Counted from the first letter of the stretch, positions 1 through 9,146 are shown. The stretch is DNA of 44,274 bases from Deltaproteobacteria bacterium (GCA_015492305.1 WGFJ01000012.1:1-44274), one strand, 5' to 3'. The notes: generated from the sequence alone by a model not told the origin. Translations and numbers: made by a program.

Positions 1-243
1 ATGACATGGGAGGAGGCGGTAAGCAGGATGGACAGGGCCCTTGATGAGTTCGTCATAAGGGGTGTGAAGACCACCATCCCCTTCCTGAGGATGATAGTGA
101 GGGATCCAGACTTCAGAAGGGGTGAGTTCGACACCCGCTTCATAGAGAAGAGACCCCACCTCTTCGAGTACGACGAGCGGCGGGACCCACAGGATCTCGT
201 TGCCGCCATCTCGGCAGCAATAGCTGCACACCACGGTTTTTGA
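1..243 (+). CDS. Biotin carboxylase subunit (pyruvate/acetyl-CoA carboxylase), C-terminal fragment
   Basis: This is the last 80 codons of a gene that begins upstream of the window; the ATG at base 1 is only the first visible codon. The residues match the extreme C-terminus of the biotin carboxylase C-terminal domain of AccC/PycA proteins: a stretch reading GVKTTIPFL followed by FDTRFIEKRP, a typical ending in this family. The enzyme carboxylates the biotin of its partner using ATP and bicarbonate. The biotinylated carboxyltransferase subunit starts only 9 bp downstream, so the pair most likely forms a two-subunit pyruvate carboxylase rather than acetyl-CoA carboxylase. Family call is secure; which substrate complex it serves is inferred from the neighbour. 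Confidence 0.85.
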   Translation: MTWEEAVSRMDRALDEFVIRGVKTTIPFLRMIVRDPDFRRGEFDTRFIEKRPHLFEYDERRDPQDLVAAISAAIAAHHGF

Positions 244-252
244 GGTAAGAGG

Positions 253-2097
253 ATGAAAAAGGTCAGGATAACGGACACAGTGCTAAGGGATGCCCACCAG
301 TCCCTCCTTGCAACGAGGATGAGGACCGAGGACATGCTCGAGATAGCTGAAAAGCTCGACAGTGTGGGCTACTGGTCCCTTGAGGCATGGGGAGGGGCAA
401 CCTTTGATACATGCCTCAGGTATCTCAAGGAGGACCCCTGGGAGAGGCTAAAGAGGCTTAAGGAGGTGGTAAAGAACACCAGGCTCCAGATGCTTTTGAG
501 GGGCCAGAATGTGGTGGGCTACCGTCACTACCCCGATGATGTGGTGAGGAAGTTCATAGAGCGGGCGGTGAAGAACGGGATAGATGTCTTCAGGATATTC
601 GATGCCCTCAATGACATAAGGAACCTTGAGGTTGCCATAAAGACGGTGAAGTCCCTGGGTGCCACGGCCGAAGGTGCCATATGCTACACCGTAAGCCCCA
701 TCCACAACAACGATGTCTTCGTGGAGATGGCCCTGCGCCTTGAGGACCTCGGGGTGGATGTGATCTGCATAAAGGATATGGCAGGCCTCCTCTCCCCCTA
801 CGCAACGGAGAGCCTGATCGCTGCCATAAAGGAGAGGGTGAAGCTGCCCATCCACATCCACTCCCACGACAGCAGCGGCATGGCCCTCATGAGTTACCTC
901 AAGGGGATAGAGGCAGGGGCAGACATCGTGGACACGGCCATATCCTCCATGGCCTCCGGCACATCCCAGCCACCCACAGAAAGCCTGGTTGCAGCCCTGA
1001 AGGGAACCCCTTACGATACAGGCCTCGACCTCAATCTCCTCTCCGAGATAGCCGAGTACTTCAGGAAGGTAAGGAAGAGGTACAGGAAGTTCGAGAGCGA
1101 ATACACGGGCATAAACAGCAAGATCCTGGTCCACCAGATACCGGGCGGCATGATCTCGAACCTCGCCACCCAGCTCAAGGAGCAGAACGCCCTCGACAGG
1201 ATGGATGAGGTCCTTGAAGAGGTGCCAAGGGTGAGGAAGGACCTCGGATACCCTCCCCTTGTGACCCCAACCAGTCAGATAGTGGGAAGTCAGGCCACCC
1301 TCAATGTCCTCACAGGGGAAAGGTACAAGGTCATAACCAGCGAGATAAGGAACTACCTCAAGGGCCTCTACGGAAGGCCCCCTGGTGAGGTGAACGAGGA
1401 GGTGAGGAGGAAGGCCATAGGGGATGAGAAGCCCATAACCTGCAGGCCTGCAGACCTCCTTGAGCCAGAGCTCGACAGGCTCACAAGGGAGCTTGGAGGG
1501 AGGGCAAGGAGCATAGAGGATGTCCTGAGCTATGCCATGTTCCCGAATGTGGCCCTCGAGTTCTTCGAGCAGAGGGAGAAGGGGATGCTCCAGCCAGAAC
1601 CCATCGAGGAGGTATCTGAAGAGGCAAAGCCACCTTCCCAGCCATTCCTGGCACCGAGTGAGTTCAACATCACCGTCCACGGTGAGACCTACCATGTGAA
1701 GGTGGCAGGCTCCGGCCACAAGGTGGATGGGAAGAGGCCCTTCTTCCTCAAGATAGATGGAAGGCTCGAAGAGGTGATGGTGGAGTCCCTGACCGAGATA
1801 GTCCCAACCCTTGCAGGCCATATCGAGGAGAAGCCGAGCACCCAGTCCGTGAGGCCAAAGGCAGAGAAGGAGGGGGATGTGACCACCCCCATGCCGGGCA
1901 GGGTGACGAGTATAAGGGTGTCAGAGGGTGACAGGGTGACAGCAGGGGATACGGTCCTCACCGTTGAGGCCATGAAGATGGAAAACGAGGTCCACACACC
2001 CATAGATGGGGTTGTGAAGAAGATCTATGTCAAGGTGGGGGATCAGGTAAACCCGGATGAGACCCTTATAGAGGTGGTGAGGGAGAGTGGATCTTAG
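253..2097 (+). CDS. pycB: Pyruvate carboxylase subunit B / oxaloacetate decarboxylase alpha subunit
   Basis: A 614-residue protein with an N-terminal HMGL-like carboxyltransferase barrel (about residues 1-280, starting with the RDAHQSLLATR metal-site segment), a conserved PYC/OADA region (about 290-470) and a C-terminal biotinyl domain. The biotin attachment motif EAMKMEN places the biotinyl lysine at K575. It transfers CO2 between carboxybiotin and pyruvate to make oxaloacetate. The decarboxylating OadA homologue has the same architecture, but no oadB/oadG is visible here and a biotin carboxylase lies directly upstream, which favours anaplerotic pyruvate carboxylase. AGGTAAGAGG precedes the ATG. 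The next gene starts on the base after the stop codon. Confidence 0.93.
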   Translation: MKKVRITDTVLRDAHQSLLATRMRTEDMLEIAEKLDSVGYWSLEAWGGATFDTCLRYLKEDPWERLKRLKEVVKNTRLQMLLRGQNVVGYRHYPDDVVRKFIERAVKNGIDVFRIFDALNDIRNLEVAIKTVKSLGATAEGAICYTVSPIHNNDVFVEMALRLEDLGVDVICIKDMAGLLSPYATESLIAAIKERVKLPIHIHSHDSSGMALMSYLKGIEAGADIVDTAISSMASGTSQPPTESLVAALKGTPYDTGLDLNLLSEIAEYFRKVRKRYRKFESEYTGINSKILVHQIPGGMISNLATQLKEQNALDRMDEVLEEVPRVRKDLGYPPLVTPTSQIVGSQATLNVLTGERYKVITSEIRNYLKGLYGRPPGEVNEEVRRKAIGDEKPITCRPADLLEPELDRLTRELGGRARSIEDVLSYAMFPNVALEFFEQREKGMLQPEPIEEVSEEAKPPSQPFLAPSEFNITVHGETYHVKVAGSGHKVDGKRPFFLKIDGRLEEVMVESLTEIVPTLAGHIEEKPSTQSVRPKAEKEGDVTTPMPGRVTSIRVSEGDRVTAGDTVLTVEAMKMENEVHTPIDGVVKKIYVKVGDQVNPDETLIEVVRESGS

Positions 2098-2976
2098 ATG
2101 GCCCTCTACAAGATCCTCTCCATAGTCTTTCCCGTCTTCACCACCATCGGAATAGGCTATCTATTCGCACGGTTCAAGAGGATAGACCTCAACTCCCTGA
2201 TAGAGATCCTCCTTTTTGTTACCATCCCTGCCCTTGTCATCTCCTCCCTCATAAAGAGGAAGATACCCCCTGATGAGATAGGTCTCGTATTCCTCTCGGC
2301 CCTGCTCGTTGTGGCAGGGGTGGGTGTCATTGCACACCTCTACCTCAGGATCACCGGGAGGACCGAACTCAGGGGATTCTACCTCCCCACCATGTTCATG
2401 AACTCTGGCAACATGGCCCTACCCCTGGCACTGCTTTCCTTTGGAAGCAGGGGCCTCCAGGTGGCCATACTCTACTATGTATCTGTGAGCCTCCTTGTCT
2501 ACACCCTGGGCATATACATGGCAAAGGGAGGAGACGGCTTCAGGGAGATCTTCAGGCTTCCCCTCATCTACGCCACCCTCATAGGTATAGGGCTCAGTGT
2601 GGCAGAGATCCCCCTTCCCTCCCCCCTCACTGTAACGGTGGACATGATAGGGGATGCCACCATACCCCTCATGCTCCTTAGCCTTGGCTACAGGCTCGAA
2701 TCCATCCATGCCCGGGATCTCGGGATGGCCATCTGGGGAGGTATCATAAGGATAGGAGGTGGATTCCTCATATCCCTTGCACTGGTCTGGTTCACAGGCC
2801 TTGGAGGTGTTACGGGCAAGATCGTCATCCTCTCCTCCTCGATGCCATCGGCTGTCATAAACTTCATCCTCACCGAAAGGTACAACCTCAACCCGGCTCT
2901 CGTGGCATCGGTGGTTGTTGTGAGCACGGTGATGAGCCTATTCACAACCCCCCTGATCCTTGCCTTCATACTTTAA
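2098..2976 (+). CDS. AEC (auxin efflux carrier) family permease
   Basis: A 292-residue, very hydrophobic protein with roughly eight to ten membrane helices. Its first helix (FPVFTTIGIGYLFAR) and the later NSGNMALPL and SSSMPSAVINFIL segments are typical of the AEC transporter family (PF03547), which includes bacterial malate/malonate and other organic-acid carriers. The ATG follows the pycB stop with no gap, so the two are translationally linked. Co-location with pyruvate carboxylase fits transport of a C3/C4 carboxylate, but that substrate is inference. A new promoter lies after its stop codon, so it probably ends the upstream operon. Confidence 0.85.
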   Translation: MALYKILSIVFPVFTTIGIGYLFARFKRIDLNSLIEILLFVTIPALVISSLIKRKIPPDEIGLVFLSALLVVAGVGVIAHLYLRITGRTELRGFYLPTMFMNSGNMALPLALLSFGSRGLQVAILYYVSVSLLVYTLGIYMAKGGDGFREIFRLPLIYATLIGIGLSVAEIPLPSPLTVTVDMIGDATIPLMLLSLGYRLESIHARDLGMAIWGGIIRIGGGFLISLALVWFTGLGGVTGKIVILSSSMPSAVINFILTERYNLNPALVASVVVVSTVMSLFTTPLILAFIL

Positions 2977-2980
2977 GATG

Positions 2981-3009
2981 TTGATTATTCATCCCCTATG
3001 TCATAAAAT
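2981..3009 (+). promoter_or_regulatory. Sigma70-type promoter for the MEMO-gltX pair
   Basis: TTGATT (2981-2986) and TAAAAT (3004-3009) are separated by exactly 17 bp, giving 4/6 and 5/6 matches to the -35 and -10 consensus in an AT-rich island between otherwise GC-rich genes. Transcription would start near 3016, followed by an AAGGAGG ribosome site before the ATG at 3039. Confidence 0.6.
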
Positions 3010-3038
3010 AGCCCTACCCAGCCCTTAAGGAGGAATAC

Positions 3039-3839
3039 ATGGTAAGGAGGCCCTGCGTAGCGGATCAGTTCTATCCGGGCAATCCAGAGGCCCTGAGGAG
3101 GATGATCGGGGGCTTTGTTGAGGCAGGGGAAAGGGAGGAGGTCATCGGTGCCATCTCGCCCCATGCCGGTTACATATACTCCGGGAAGGTGGCAGGGATA
3201 CTCTTCTCCCGCATCGTCATACCCGACAATGTGATCCTCCTCGGTCCAAACCACACAGGCCTTGGAGAGACGGTCTCCCTCTATCCAGGGGGGCTGTGGG
3301 AGACCCCCCTCGGGGAGGTGGAGGTAAATGAGGACCTTGCCCGCCTCATCCTCGAGAGGATCCCCCTTGTGAGGGAGGATACCCTTGCCCACCTGAGGGA
3401 ACACTCCCTTGAGGTCCAGATACCCTTTCTCCAGTACTTCAACCCCTCTGTGAGGATAGTGCCCATCACCATCATGCACATGGACCTTGAAAGGTGCCTT
3501 GAGGTGGGAAAGGCCCTTGGTGGCCTCCTCAAGGATTACGGGGAGAAGGTCCTCATCCTGATGAGCTCGGACATGAACCACTATGAATCCGAGGAGGTAA
3601 CGAGGAGGAAGGACATGGAGGCCATCGAGGAGATACTGAGGCTTGACCTTAAGGGGCTCTGGAGGGTTGTGAGGGAGAAGGATATAAGCATGTGCGGCAT
3701 CATACCCGCTGTAGTGGGTCTCAGGGCCTGCATGGAGATGGGGGCAAGGGAGGCAAGGCTTGTAAAGCACATGACATCAGGCGATGTGAGTGGTGATTAC
3801 AACCATGTTGTGGGATATGCAGGGATCATCGTGAAGTAG
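3039..3839 (+). CDS. MEMO1 family protein (AmmeMemoRadiSam system protein B)
   Basis: A 266-residue protein of the MEMO/extradiol-dioxygenase-like fold. Recognisable elements are the N-terminal [12 protein letters not shown], the [10 protein letters not shown] histidine motif (about residues 41-50), the GPNHTG motif near residue 70 and the SSDMNHYE segment near residue 178. These residues line the metal/active-site pocket in MEMO-like proteins, but the bacterial reaction is not established. In many genomes this gene sits beside AMMECR1 and radical-SAM partners; neither is present here. An AAGGAGG ribosome site precedes the ATG, and the gene is followed 8 bp later by gltX, so they share the promoter at 2981-3009. 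Confidence 0.9.
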   Translation: MVRRPCVADQFYPGNPEALRRMIGGFVEAGEREEVIGAISPHAGYIYSGKVAGILFSRIVIPDNVILLGPNHTGLGETVSLYPGGLWETPLGEVEVNEDLARLILERIPLVREDTLAHLREHSLEVQIPFLQYFNPSVRIVPITIMHMDLERCLEVGKALGGLLKDYGEKVLILMSSDMNHYESEEVTRRKDMEAIEEILRLDLKGLWRVVREKDISMCGIIPAVVGLRACMEMGAREARLVKHMTSGDVSGDYNHVVGYAGIIVK

Positions 3840-3847
3840 GAGGGGAG

Positions 3848-5248
3848 ATGGTAAGAACAAGGTTTGCACCCAGTCCAACAGGGTATCTCCACATAGGCGG
3901 GGCAAGGACAGCGCTTTTCAACTGGCTCTTTGCAAGGCACCACAGGGGCAGTTTCATCCTCAGGATAGAGGACACGGATGTTGAGAGGTCCACGGAAGAG
4001 GCCACACAGGCCATCCTTGATGCCATGGAGTGGCTTGGCCTCAAGTGGGACGAAGGTCCCTACTTCCAGAGCAAGAGGCTCCACCTCTACAGGGAGCATG
4101 TGGAAAGGCTCCTTGAGAGGGGGCTTGCCTACAGGTGCTACTGCACACCGGAGGAACTGGAGGAGAGGAGGAAGAGGGCCCTTGAGGAGGGAAGGCCCCC
4201 GAGGTACGATGGCAGGTGCAGGGACAGGAAGGACCGGCCAGACCTCCCCCATGCCATAAGGTTCAAGGTCCCGAGGAATGGGGCCACCATCGTGAGGGAC
4301 CTCATAAAGGGGACGGTATCCTTCGACCACTCAGAGATAGAGGATCTTGTGATCCTCAGGAGCGATGGGATGCCCACCTACAACCTGTGCGTTGTTGTGG
4401 ATGATGCCCTCATGGGGATAACCCATGTGATCAGGGGGGACGACCACCTGAACAACACACCCAAGCAGATACTCCTCTACGAGGCCTTTGGCTACAAGGT
4501 GCCAGAGTTTGCCCATGTCCCGATGATCCTGGGTCCTGACAGGACACGGCTCAGCAAACGCCACGGTGCAACATCGGTAACCGCTTACAGGGAGATGGGG
4601 TACCTGCCTGAGGCCATGGTGAACTACCTGGTGAGGCTCGGGTGGTCCTACGGCGATCAGGAGATCTTCTCCGTGGAGGAGCTCATTGAGAAGTTCTCCC
4701 TTGAGAATGTGGGCAGATCCTCTGCCGTCTTCAACCCGGAGAAGCTCCTCTGGCTCAATGCCCATTACATAAAGGAGAAGGACGACAGGGAGCTTGCAGA
4801 GCTACTCGTTCCCTTCCTTGAGAAGAGGGGATACAGGGCCAGAGGGGATGAAAGGCTCCCGAAGATCGTAAAGACCCTGAAGGAGAGGGCAAAGACCCTT
4901 GAAGAGATGGCAGAGATGGCAGACTTCTACTTTGCAGAGGAGATCGAATACGATGAGGAGGCAAGGAAGAGGTTCCTCACCCCCGAGAGGCTGGAGATCT
5001 TCGATGCCCTCATAGAGGGCCTTTCAGGGCTTGAAGAGTTCACGGAGAAGGGGATAGAAGGGGTCTTCAGAAGGATCATGGAGGAGAAGGGCCTTAAGCT
5101 CGGAAAGCTCGCCCAGCCTGTGAGGGTGGCTGTGACTGGAAGGACCGTGAGCCCCGGCATATTCGAGACCCTTGAGGCCCTGGGAAAGGAAAGGACCATC
5201 AAGAGGCTGAAGAAGGCAAGGGATCTCTTAAAGGAGGCCACCCTATAG
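3848..5248 (+). CDS. gltX: Glutamyl-tRNA synthetase
   Basis: A 466-residue class I aminoacyl-tRNA synthetase that charges tRNA-Glu in the cytoplasm. The first nucleotide-binding signature is [11 protein letters not shown] (residues 8-18) and the KMSKS-like loop reads LSKRHGA near residue 236. A CYC...YDGRC cysteine cluster around residues 97-125 resembles the zinc-binding insert found in many bacterial GluRS. The C-terminal anticodon-binding helical domain is complete and total length is normal for the family. Whether it discriminates against tRNA-Gln cannot be judged from sequence alone. AGGAGGGGAG lies just before the ATG. Its stop codon overlaps the stop of the convergent receiver gene by 6 bp, leaving no room for a terminator hairpin. 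Confidence 0.95.
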   Translation: MVRTRFAPSPTGYLHIGGARTALFNWLFARHHRGSFILRIEDTDVERSTEEATQAILDAMEWLGLKWDEGPYFQSKRLHLYREHVERLLERGLAYRCYCTPEELEERRKRALEEGRPPRYDGRCRDRKDRPDLPHAIRFKVPRNGATIVRDLIKGTVSFDHSEIEDLVILRSDGMPTYNLCVVVDDALMGITHVIRGDDHLNNTPKQILLYEAFGYKVPEFAHVPMILGPDRTRLSKRHGATSVTAYREMGYLPEAMVNYLVRLGWSYGDQEIFSVEELIEKFSLENVGRSSAVFNPEKLLWLNAHYIKEKDDRELAELLVPFLEKRGYRARGDERLPKIVKTLKERAKTLEEMAEMADFYFAEEIEYDEEARKRFLTPERLEIFDALIEGLSGLEEFTEKGIEGVFRRIMEEKGLKLGKLAQPVRVAVTGRTVSPGIFETLEALGKERTIKRLKKARDLLKEATL

Positions 5249-5611
5249 CCCTATCAGGCCCTTTACAACCCTCACAAGCTCTTCCGTGTTTATAGGCTTT
5301 GAGATGTAGCCGTCGAAACCTTCGCTCAGGATCCTCTCCTCATCCCCGACCATGGCAGATGCGGTGATGGCCACAACAGGGATGGAATTAAATCCCTCCA
5401 TGGATCTTATCTCCTTCATGGCCTCTATCCCATCCATACCGGGAAGGCCTATATCCATGAGGATAAGATCAGGAGGGGGGTTCCTCCTCACCCACTCTAT
5501 GGCGTCCATGCCTGTCTCCACCTCTGCAACCGAGATCCCGTGAAGGGATAGGACATCCCTGACAAGGATCCGGTTCAGCAGGTTGTCCTCCACAAGAAGG
5601 ACACTTGCCAT
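5243..5611 (-). CDS. Single-domain response regulator, DivK-like
   Basis: A 122-residue stand-alone receiver domain. The acidic pair E8/D9, the phosphoacceptor D53 (in [13 protein letters not shown]), the conserved threonine in VVAITASAM and the KP lysine near residue 106 are all present. The run [23 protein letters not shown] is close to DivK-type receivers. No output domain exists, so it must act by protein-protein contact. It begins directly after the hybrid kinase stop (TGA then ATG, with GGGGAGGAA as ribosome site), so it is probably phosphorylated by that kinase or takes phosphate from its receivers. Third and last gene of the 9063-5243 signalling operon. Confidence 0.92.
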   Translation of the reverse strand: MASVLLVEDNLLNRILVRDVLSLHGISVAEVETGMDAIEWVRRNPPPDLILMDIGLPGMDGIEAMKEIRSMEGFNSIPVVAITASAMVGDEERILSEGFDGYISKPINTEELVRVVKGLIGL

Positions 5612-8506
5612 TCATTCCTCCCCTATGACAGAGACCCTGTCGCCGCCACCTTCCCTCACCCTCTCTACCTCCTCTTCAAGCCTCTCAAGGAGGGTCTGCC
5701 TCTCCTTTCCATCCACGGGAAAACCACCTATCCCGATGCTCGCGCTGAACCTGAACCCCCCTTCACCTGCAAACCTTCCGATGATCAACCTCAACTTCTC
5801 ACCCACCACCCTGGCAGGCTTCTTTGGTGTATCGGGAAGGAGGAGGACAAAGACCGAGTCCTCATACCTTGCCAGGATGTCGGCCTTCCTTATGTGCTTT
5901 TCTATAAGGGCTGAGAGGGACTTTATCGCCTCTTCCCCCTTTGCCGTTCCATACCTCTCAACATAGCTATCAAAGCGGTCTATCCCTATCATCATGAGGG
6001 AGAAGGTCCCCCCATAGCGCTTGCCCCTCGCTATCTCGTGATCTATCCTCCTCTTTATATACCGCCTGTTGAAGGTGTTCGTCAAGGGATCTATCATCTT
6101 TGCCCTCGAGGGGTAGAGCATCTCAAGCCTTCTCACCTCTTCCAGTATGTCATCGACACTGAACCCCTTCTTTACCACACCCGCAATGTCACCCCTGAGC
6201 CTTCCTGCCTCTTCAGGTGTGAGGTCCTTTGCAGTATAGACGATTATGGGGATATCCTTGGTATCCGGGTTCCTCCTCAGACCGTCTATCACCTGGAACC
6301 CGTTCATCCCGGGCATCATGAGGTCGAGTATTATGAGGTCCACATCCTTGGTTGTGGCCATCTCAAGGCCCTCCTTGCCTGTGGATGCCTTGAGCACACC
6401 GAAGCCCTCTTTCTCCAGTATCCCTGAAAGGAGGGCCTGTGTCTCAGGGTCGTCATCTATGATGAGGATGGTGAAGCTACCCCTCTTCACCCTGTCTATG
6501 AAACTTATGGACTGGAGGGCATTCAGGAGGGTTTCCTTGTCCACGGGCTTTGTGATGTACTCACAGGCCCCGAGGCTGAAACCCTTCTTCATGTCATCAA
6601 GGGCAGAGACTATGACAACAGGGATCTCCCTGGTCTCTGGATCCTTCTTCAGTTCTCTCAACACCTCCCATCCATCCCTGTCAGGGAGCATGAGGTCAAG
6701 GGTTATGGCAAAGGGCTTGAGCCTCCTTGCCATCTCAAGGGTCTCCTCCCCGCTGCCCACCCCGACCACACTGTAGCCCGACCTCCTGAGGTAGGACATG
6801 ATGAGCTCCCTCAACTGGTCGTTGTCCTCCACAACGAGGACAAGGGGGTACTCCTCATGTATGGCTGCAGGCTTTACCTTTATCTCCCTCTTCACAGGTG
6901 GAACACCCTCTGCCGGTATGGTGAAGGTGAAGGTAGAGCCCTTGCCGTATTCGCTCTCCACCCAGATCCTGCCGCCATGGAGCTCCACAAGCCTCTTGGT
7001 CACAGAGAGGCCAAGGCCTGTCCCCTCTATGCTCCTCCTCTCCTCATCACCTATCCTCTCAAACTCCATCCACACCTTGGGAAGGTCCTCCTTCCTTATA
7101 CCTATCCCTGTGTCCTTCACGGATACAACAAACTCGCCCCCCTCAAGCCATGCCTCCACATCCACCCTCCCGCCATCCCTGTTGAACTTCACCGCATTGG
7201 TCAGGAGGTTGAGGAGTATCTGTCTCAGCTTTGCCCTGTCGCCCTTTATTGAGCCCCTGTAATCGACCCTGGAGTGGATCTCTATATCCCTTGCCTCTGC
7301 CACGGGCCTGACGGTGGTGATGGCCTGCTCTATGAGGGGCTCAACCTCCACATCCTCCTTGTTGAGCTCCATCCTCCCTGCCTCGATCTTCGATATATCG
7401 AGGATGTTGTTTATGAGCTGGAGGAGGTGCTTTCCACTTGTGTGGATGTAGTTCACATACTCCATCTGCTTGTCATTGAGGGGGCCAAAGGCCTGCCCCT
7501 TCAGGAGTTCTGAAAAGCCTATCACCGAATTGAGGGGTGTCCTCAGTTCATGGGATACGGTGGCAAGGAACCTGTTCTTCGTCTCATTTGCCTTCCTCAA
7601 TTCTGCATTGACAAACTCAAGCTCAAGCCTCCTCCTCTCAAGCTCCTCATTTGCCTGACGGAGGTGTTCGGTCCTCTCCATGACCTTCTTCTCAAGGTCC
7701 CTGTAGGACTCCTCCAGTTGATCGGCCATTATGTTGAACTCGGAGGCCATTACTCCTATCTCATCCATCTTCTCAACGGGTATCCTCTTCGAGAGGTCAC
7801 CAGAGGCTATGGCCCTTGCTATCTCTATCACCTTGTTGAGCCTCCCCCCTATCTCCCTTGATATGAAGAGGGTTGCAAGGAAGCCGCTGACCGCTCCCAG
7901 CACGGTAAGGAGGAGGAGGGAAAAGAGATACCTCTCCGTTCTGCCCTTTATCCCTTCCCTTGCCTTCTCCATGAGGTCCATTTCATGTTCCACAACCTTT
8001 TCGGCCAGGGCAGAGAAGCTATCAAACCTCCTCAACTGGATCCCGAGGGCCACATCCATTGCCTCCCCGTACCTTCCCTCCTTCAGGGCGGGGATGATCA
8101 CCTCCTCCCTCGTCTTCTTGAAGTCCTCCCAAAGGGTCTTTATCTCCTCAAGGAGCTCCCTTGTCCGGGGATCGATCCACTCCATGCCGAGGAGGGAGCC
8201 TATCTGACCGTCTATGCTCTTTGTGGTCTCTTCCACCTCCTTGAGGTAGGATGAGAAATCCCCCTTCTTCAGCAGGGTTGTGAGGAGTGCATTCCTCACC
8301 TTGTACAGATCCTTTGTGAGACATGAAACGGCCGATACGGCTGCCACCCTCCTCTGGTAGAGGAAGTCGGTGTAGTCCTCCATCCAGAAGGCGTAGAAGT
8401 AGCTCGTTCCGGCAAGGAGGAGGTAGAGGGTCACACCCCCTGTGAAGGTGAGGAAGAGCTTGTCCCTCACCTTCAGGGTCTTCATCTTTTTCACGAATCC
8501 TTCCAT
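5612..8506 (-). CDS. Membrane hybrid sensor histidine kinase with two receivers and a degenerate GGDEF domain
   Basis: A 964-residue inner-membrane sensor. Order: helix 1 (about 17-40); an extracytoplasmic helical sensor of about 150 residues; helix 2 (about 193-215); HAMP (about 216-268); coiled coil (265-310); HisKA with phosphoacceptor H319 in FLATVSHELRTPL; HATPase with N box LLTNAVKFN, DTGIGI and GTGLGL; receiver 1 (about 553-670, D604); receiver 2 (about 678-795, D728); and a GGDEF-fold domain (about 804-960). That last domain begins DPLTNTFNRRY but has YEDSV (881-885) where GGDEF should stand, and FDSYVE for the usual FKxxND, so diguanylate cyclase activity is unlikely. GGAGG precedes the ATG, which overlaps the upstream regulator by 16 bp. 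The input signal is unknown. Confidence 0.93.
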   Translation of the reverse strand: MEGFVKKMKTLKVRDKLFLTFTGGVTLYLLLAGTSYFYAFWMEDYTDFLYQRRVAAVSAVSCLTKDLYKVRNALLTTLLKKGDFSSYLKEVEETTKSIDGQIGSLLGMEWIDPRTRELLEEIKTLWEDFKKTREEVIIPALKEGRYGEAMDVALGIQLRRFDSFSALAEKVVEHEMDLMEKAREGIKGRTERYLFSLLLLTVLGAVSGFLATLFISREIGGRLNKVIEIARAIASGDLSKRIPVEKMDEIGVMASEFNIMADQLEESYRDLEKKVMERTEHLRQANEELERRRLELEFVNAELRKANETKNRFLATVSHELRTPLNSVIGFSELLKGQAFGPLNDKQMEYVNYIHTSGKHLLQLINNILDISKIEAGRMELNKEDVEVEPLIEQAITTVRPVAEARDIEIHSRVDYRGSIKGDRAKLRQILLNLLTNAVKFNRDGGRVDVEAWLEGGEFVVSVKDTGIGIRKEDLPKVWMEFERIGDEERRSIEGTGLGLSVTKRLVELHGGRIWVESEYGKGSTFTFTIPAEGVPPVKREIKVKPAAIHEEYPLVLVVEDNDQLRELIMSYLRRSGYSVVGVGSGEETLEMARRLKPFAITLDLMLPDRDGWEVLRELKKDPETREIPVVIVSALDDMKKGFSLGACEYITKPVDKETLLNALQSISFIDRVKRGSFTILIIDDDPETQALLSGILEKEGFGVLKASTGKEGLEMATTKDVDLIILDLMMPGMNGFQVIDGLRRNPDTKDIPIIVYTAKDLTPEEAGRLRGDIAGVVKKGFSVDDILEEVRRLEMLYPSRAKMIDPLTNTFNRRYIKRRIDHEIARGKRYGGTFSLMMIGIDRFDSYVERYGTAKGEEAIKSLSALIEKHIRKADILARYEDSVFVLLLPDTPKKPARVVGEKLRLIIGRFAGEGGFRFSASIGIGGFPVDGKERQTLLERLEEEVERVREGGGDRVSVIGEE

Positions 8507-9063
8507 AGGGCCTCCATCTTAAAGGTCTCTGCTCCAAGCAATCCCTTGACAGTCTCCTTGAGGGTCTCCATATCTATGGGCTTGATGAATATGCCATCCA
8601 CAAGGCCTCTCAGGTCCTTAACCTCTTCAGGGTAGGCCGTCACCACAAGGATCCTCATGTCCCTTGTGATCTCCATTGACCTCACCTTCCTTATGACCTC
8701 CTTCCCATCGACCCTTGGCATCTTTATATCGGTAACAAGGACATGGGGCCTCCACTCCCCTATCCTTATGAGGGCCTCGTAGCCATCCCTGGATGCCTCC
8801 ACCTCACAGTCTTTAAGGATGCCAAGCCCATCCACAAGCATGCGAAGGGTGAAGGGATCGTCCTCCACAACAAGGATCCTCTTTCTGGAGGGGATGGCAT
8901 TGCATTGGGCAAGGAACCTCTTGAACTCCTCCCTGGGTATCCTGTAGTGGCCCCCAGGGGTAAGGATGGCCCTGAGCTTGCCCTCAGAGATCCACCTCTT
9001 GATGGTGTTGACGGTAACGCTGAAGTACTGGGCTACCTCACCGGTGGTAAGGAACCGTTTCAT
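8491..9063 (-). CDS. MerR/excisionase-type helix-turn-helix fused to a receiver domain
   Basis: A 190-residue protein with an N-terminal HTH of the MerR/excisionase type (about residues 4-50; LTTGEVAQYF, then the hallmark TPGGHYRIPREEF at 35-47) joined to a receiver domain (about 61-176) with acidic E67/D68/D69, phosphoacceptor D112 in VTDIKMPRVDG and lysine K161. The order is reversed from most transcriptional response regulators, where the receiver is N-terminal. It heads the operon with the hybrid kinase, which is its obvious cognate sensor. It is probably a phosphorylation-controlled DNA-binding protein and may bind the short repeats just upstream of its own start (9070-9095); that is inference. 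A clear promoter precedes it. Confidence 0.88.
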   Translation of the reverse strand: MKRFLTTGEVAQYFSVTVNTIKRWISEGKLRAILTPGGHYRIPREEFKRFLAQCNAIPSRKRILVVEDDPFTLRMLVDGLGILKDCEVEASRDGYEALIRIGEWRPHVLVTDIKMPRVDGKEVIRKVRSMEITRDMRILVVTAYPEEVKDLRGLVDGIFIKPIDMETLKETVKGLLGAETFKMEALWKDS

Positions 9064-9069
9064 GTTTTT

Positions 9070-9095
9070 ACACTTTTGACGGTTTTGATAGTTTG
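9070..9095 (-). repeat. Three short tandem CAAA-type repeats upstream of the HTH-receiver gene
   Basis: On the minus strand three head-to-tail units read CAAACTAT, CAAAACCGT and CAAAAGTGT, with an 8-9 bp period. They cover the predicted transcription start and leader of the HTH-receiver gene. The arrangement could be an operator; with only three imperfect units chance is not excluded. Confidence 0.35.
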
Positions 9096-9124
9096 GTCAT
9101 ACTACAGTTCCCCTGCCCTGTCAA
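9096..9124 (-). promoter_or_regulatory. Sigma70-type promoter of the HTH-receiver / hybrid kinase operon
   Basis: On the minus strand a perfect TTGACA (+ strand 9119-9124) is followed after 17 bp by TATGAC (+ strand 9096-9101, 4/6 match). Transcription would start near 9089, about 26 bp before the ATG at 9063. Confidence 0.65.
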
Positions 9125-9146
9125 GGAAATAAAAGGGAGAAAGGGA

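Noticed and set aside
448-1821. Long minus-strand open frame (457 codons) inside pycB
   Set aside because: It mirrors a well-conserved gene. The implied protein is rich in His/Leu/Gly with no recognisable domain, as expected from the complement of this codon usage.
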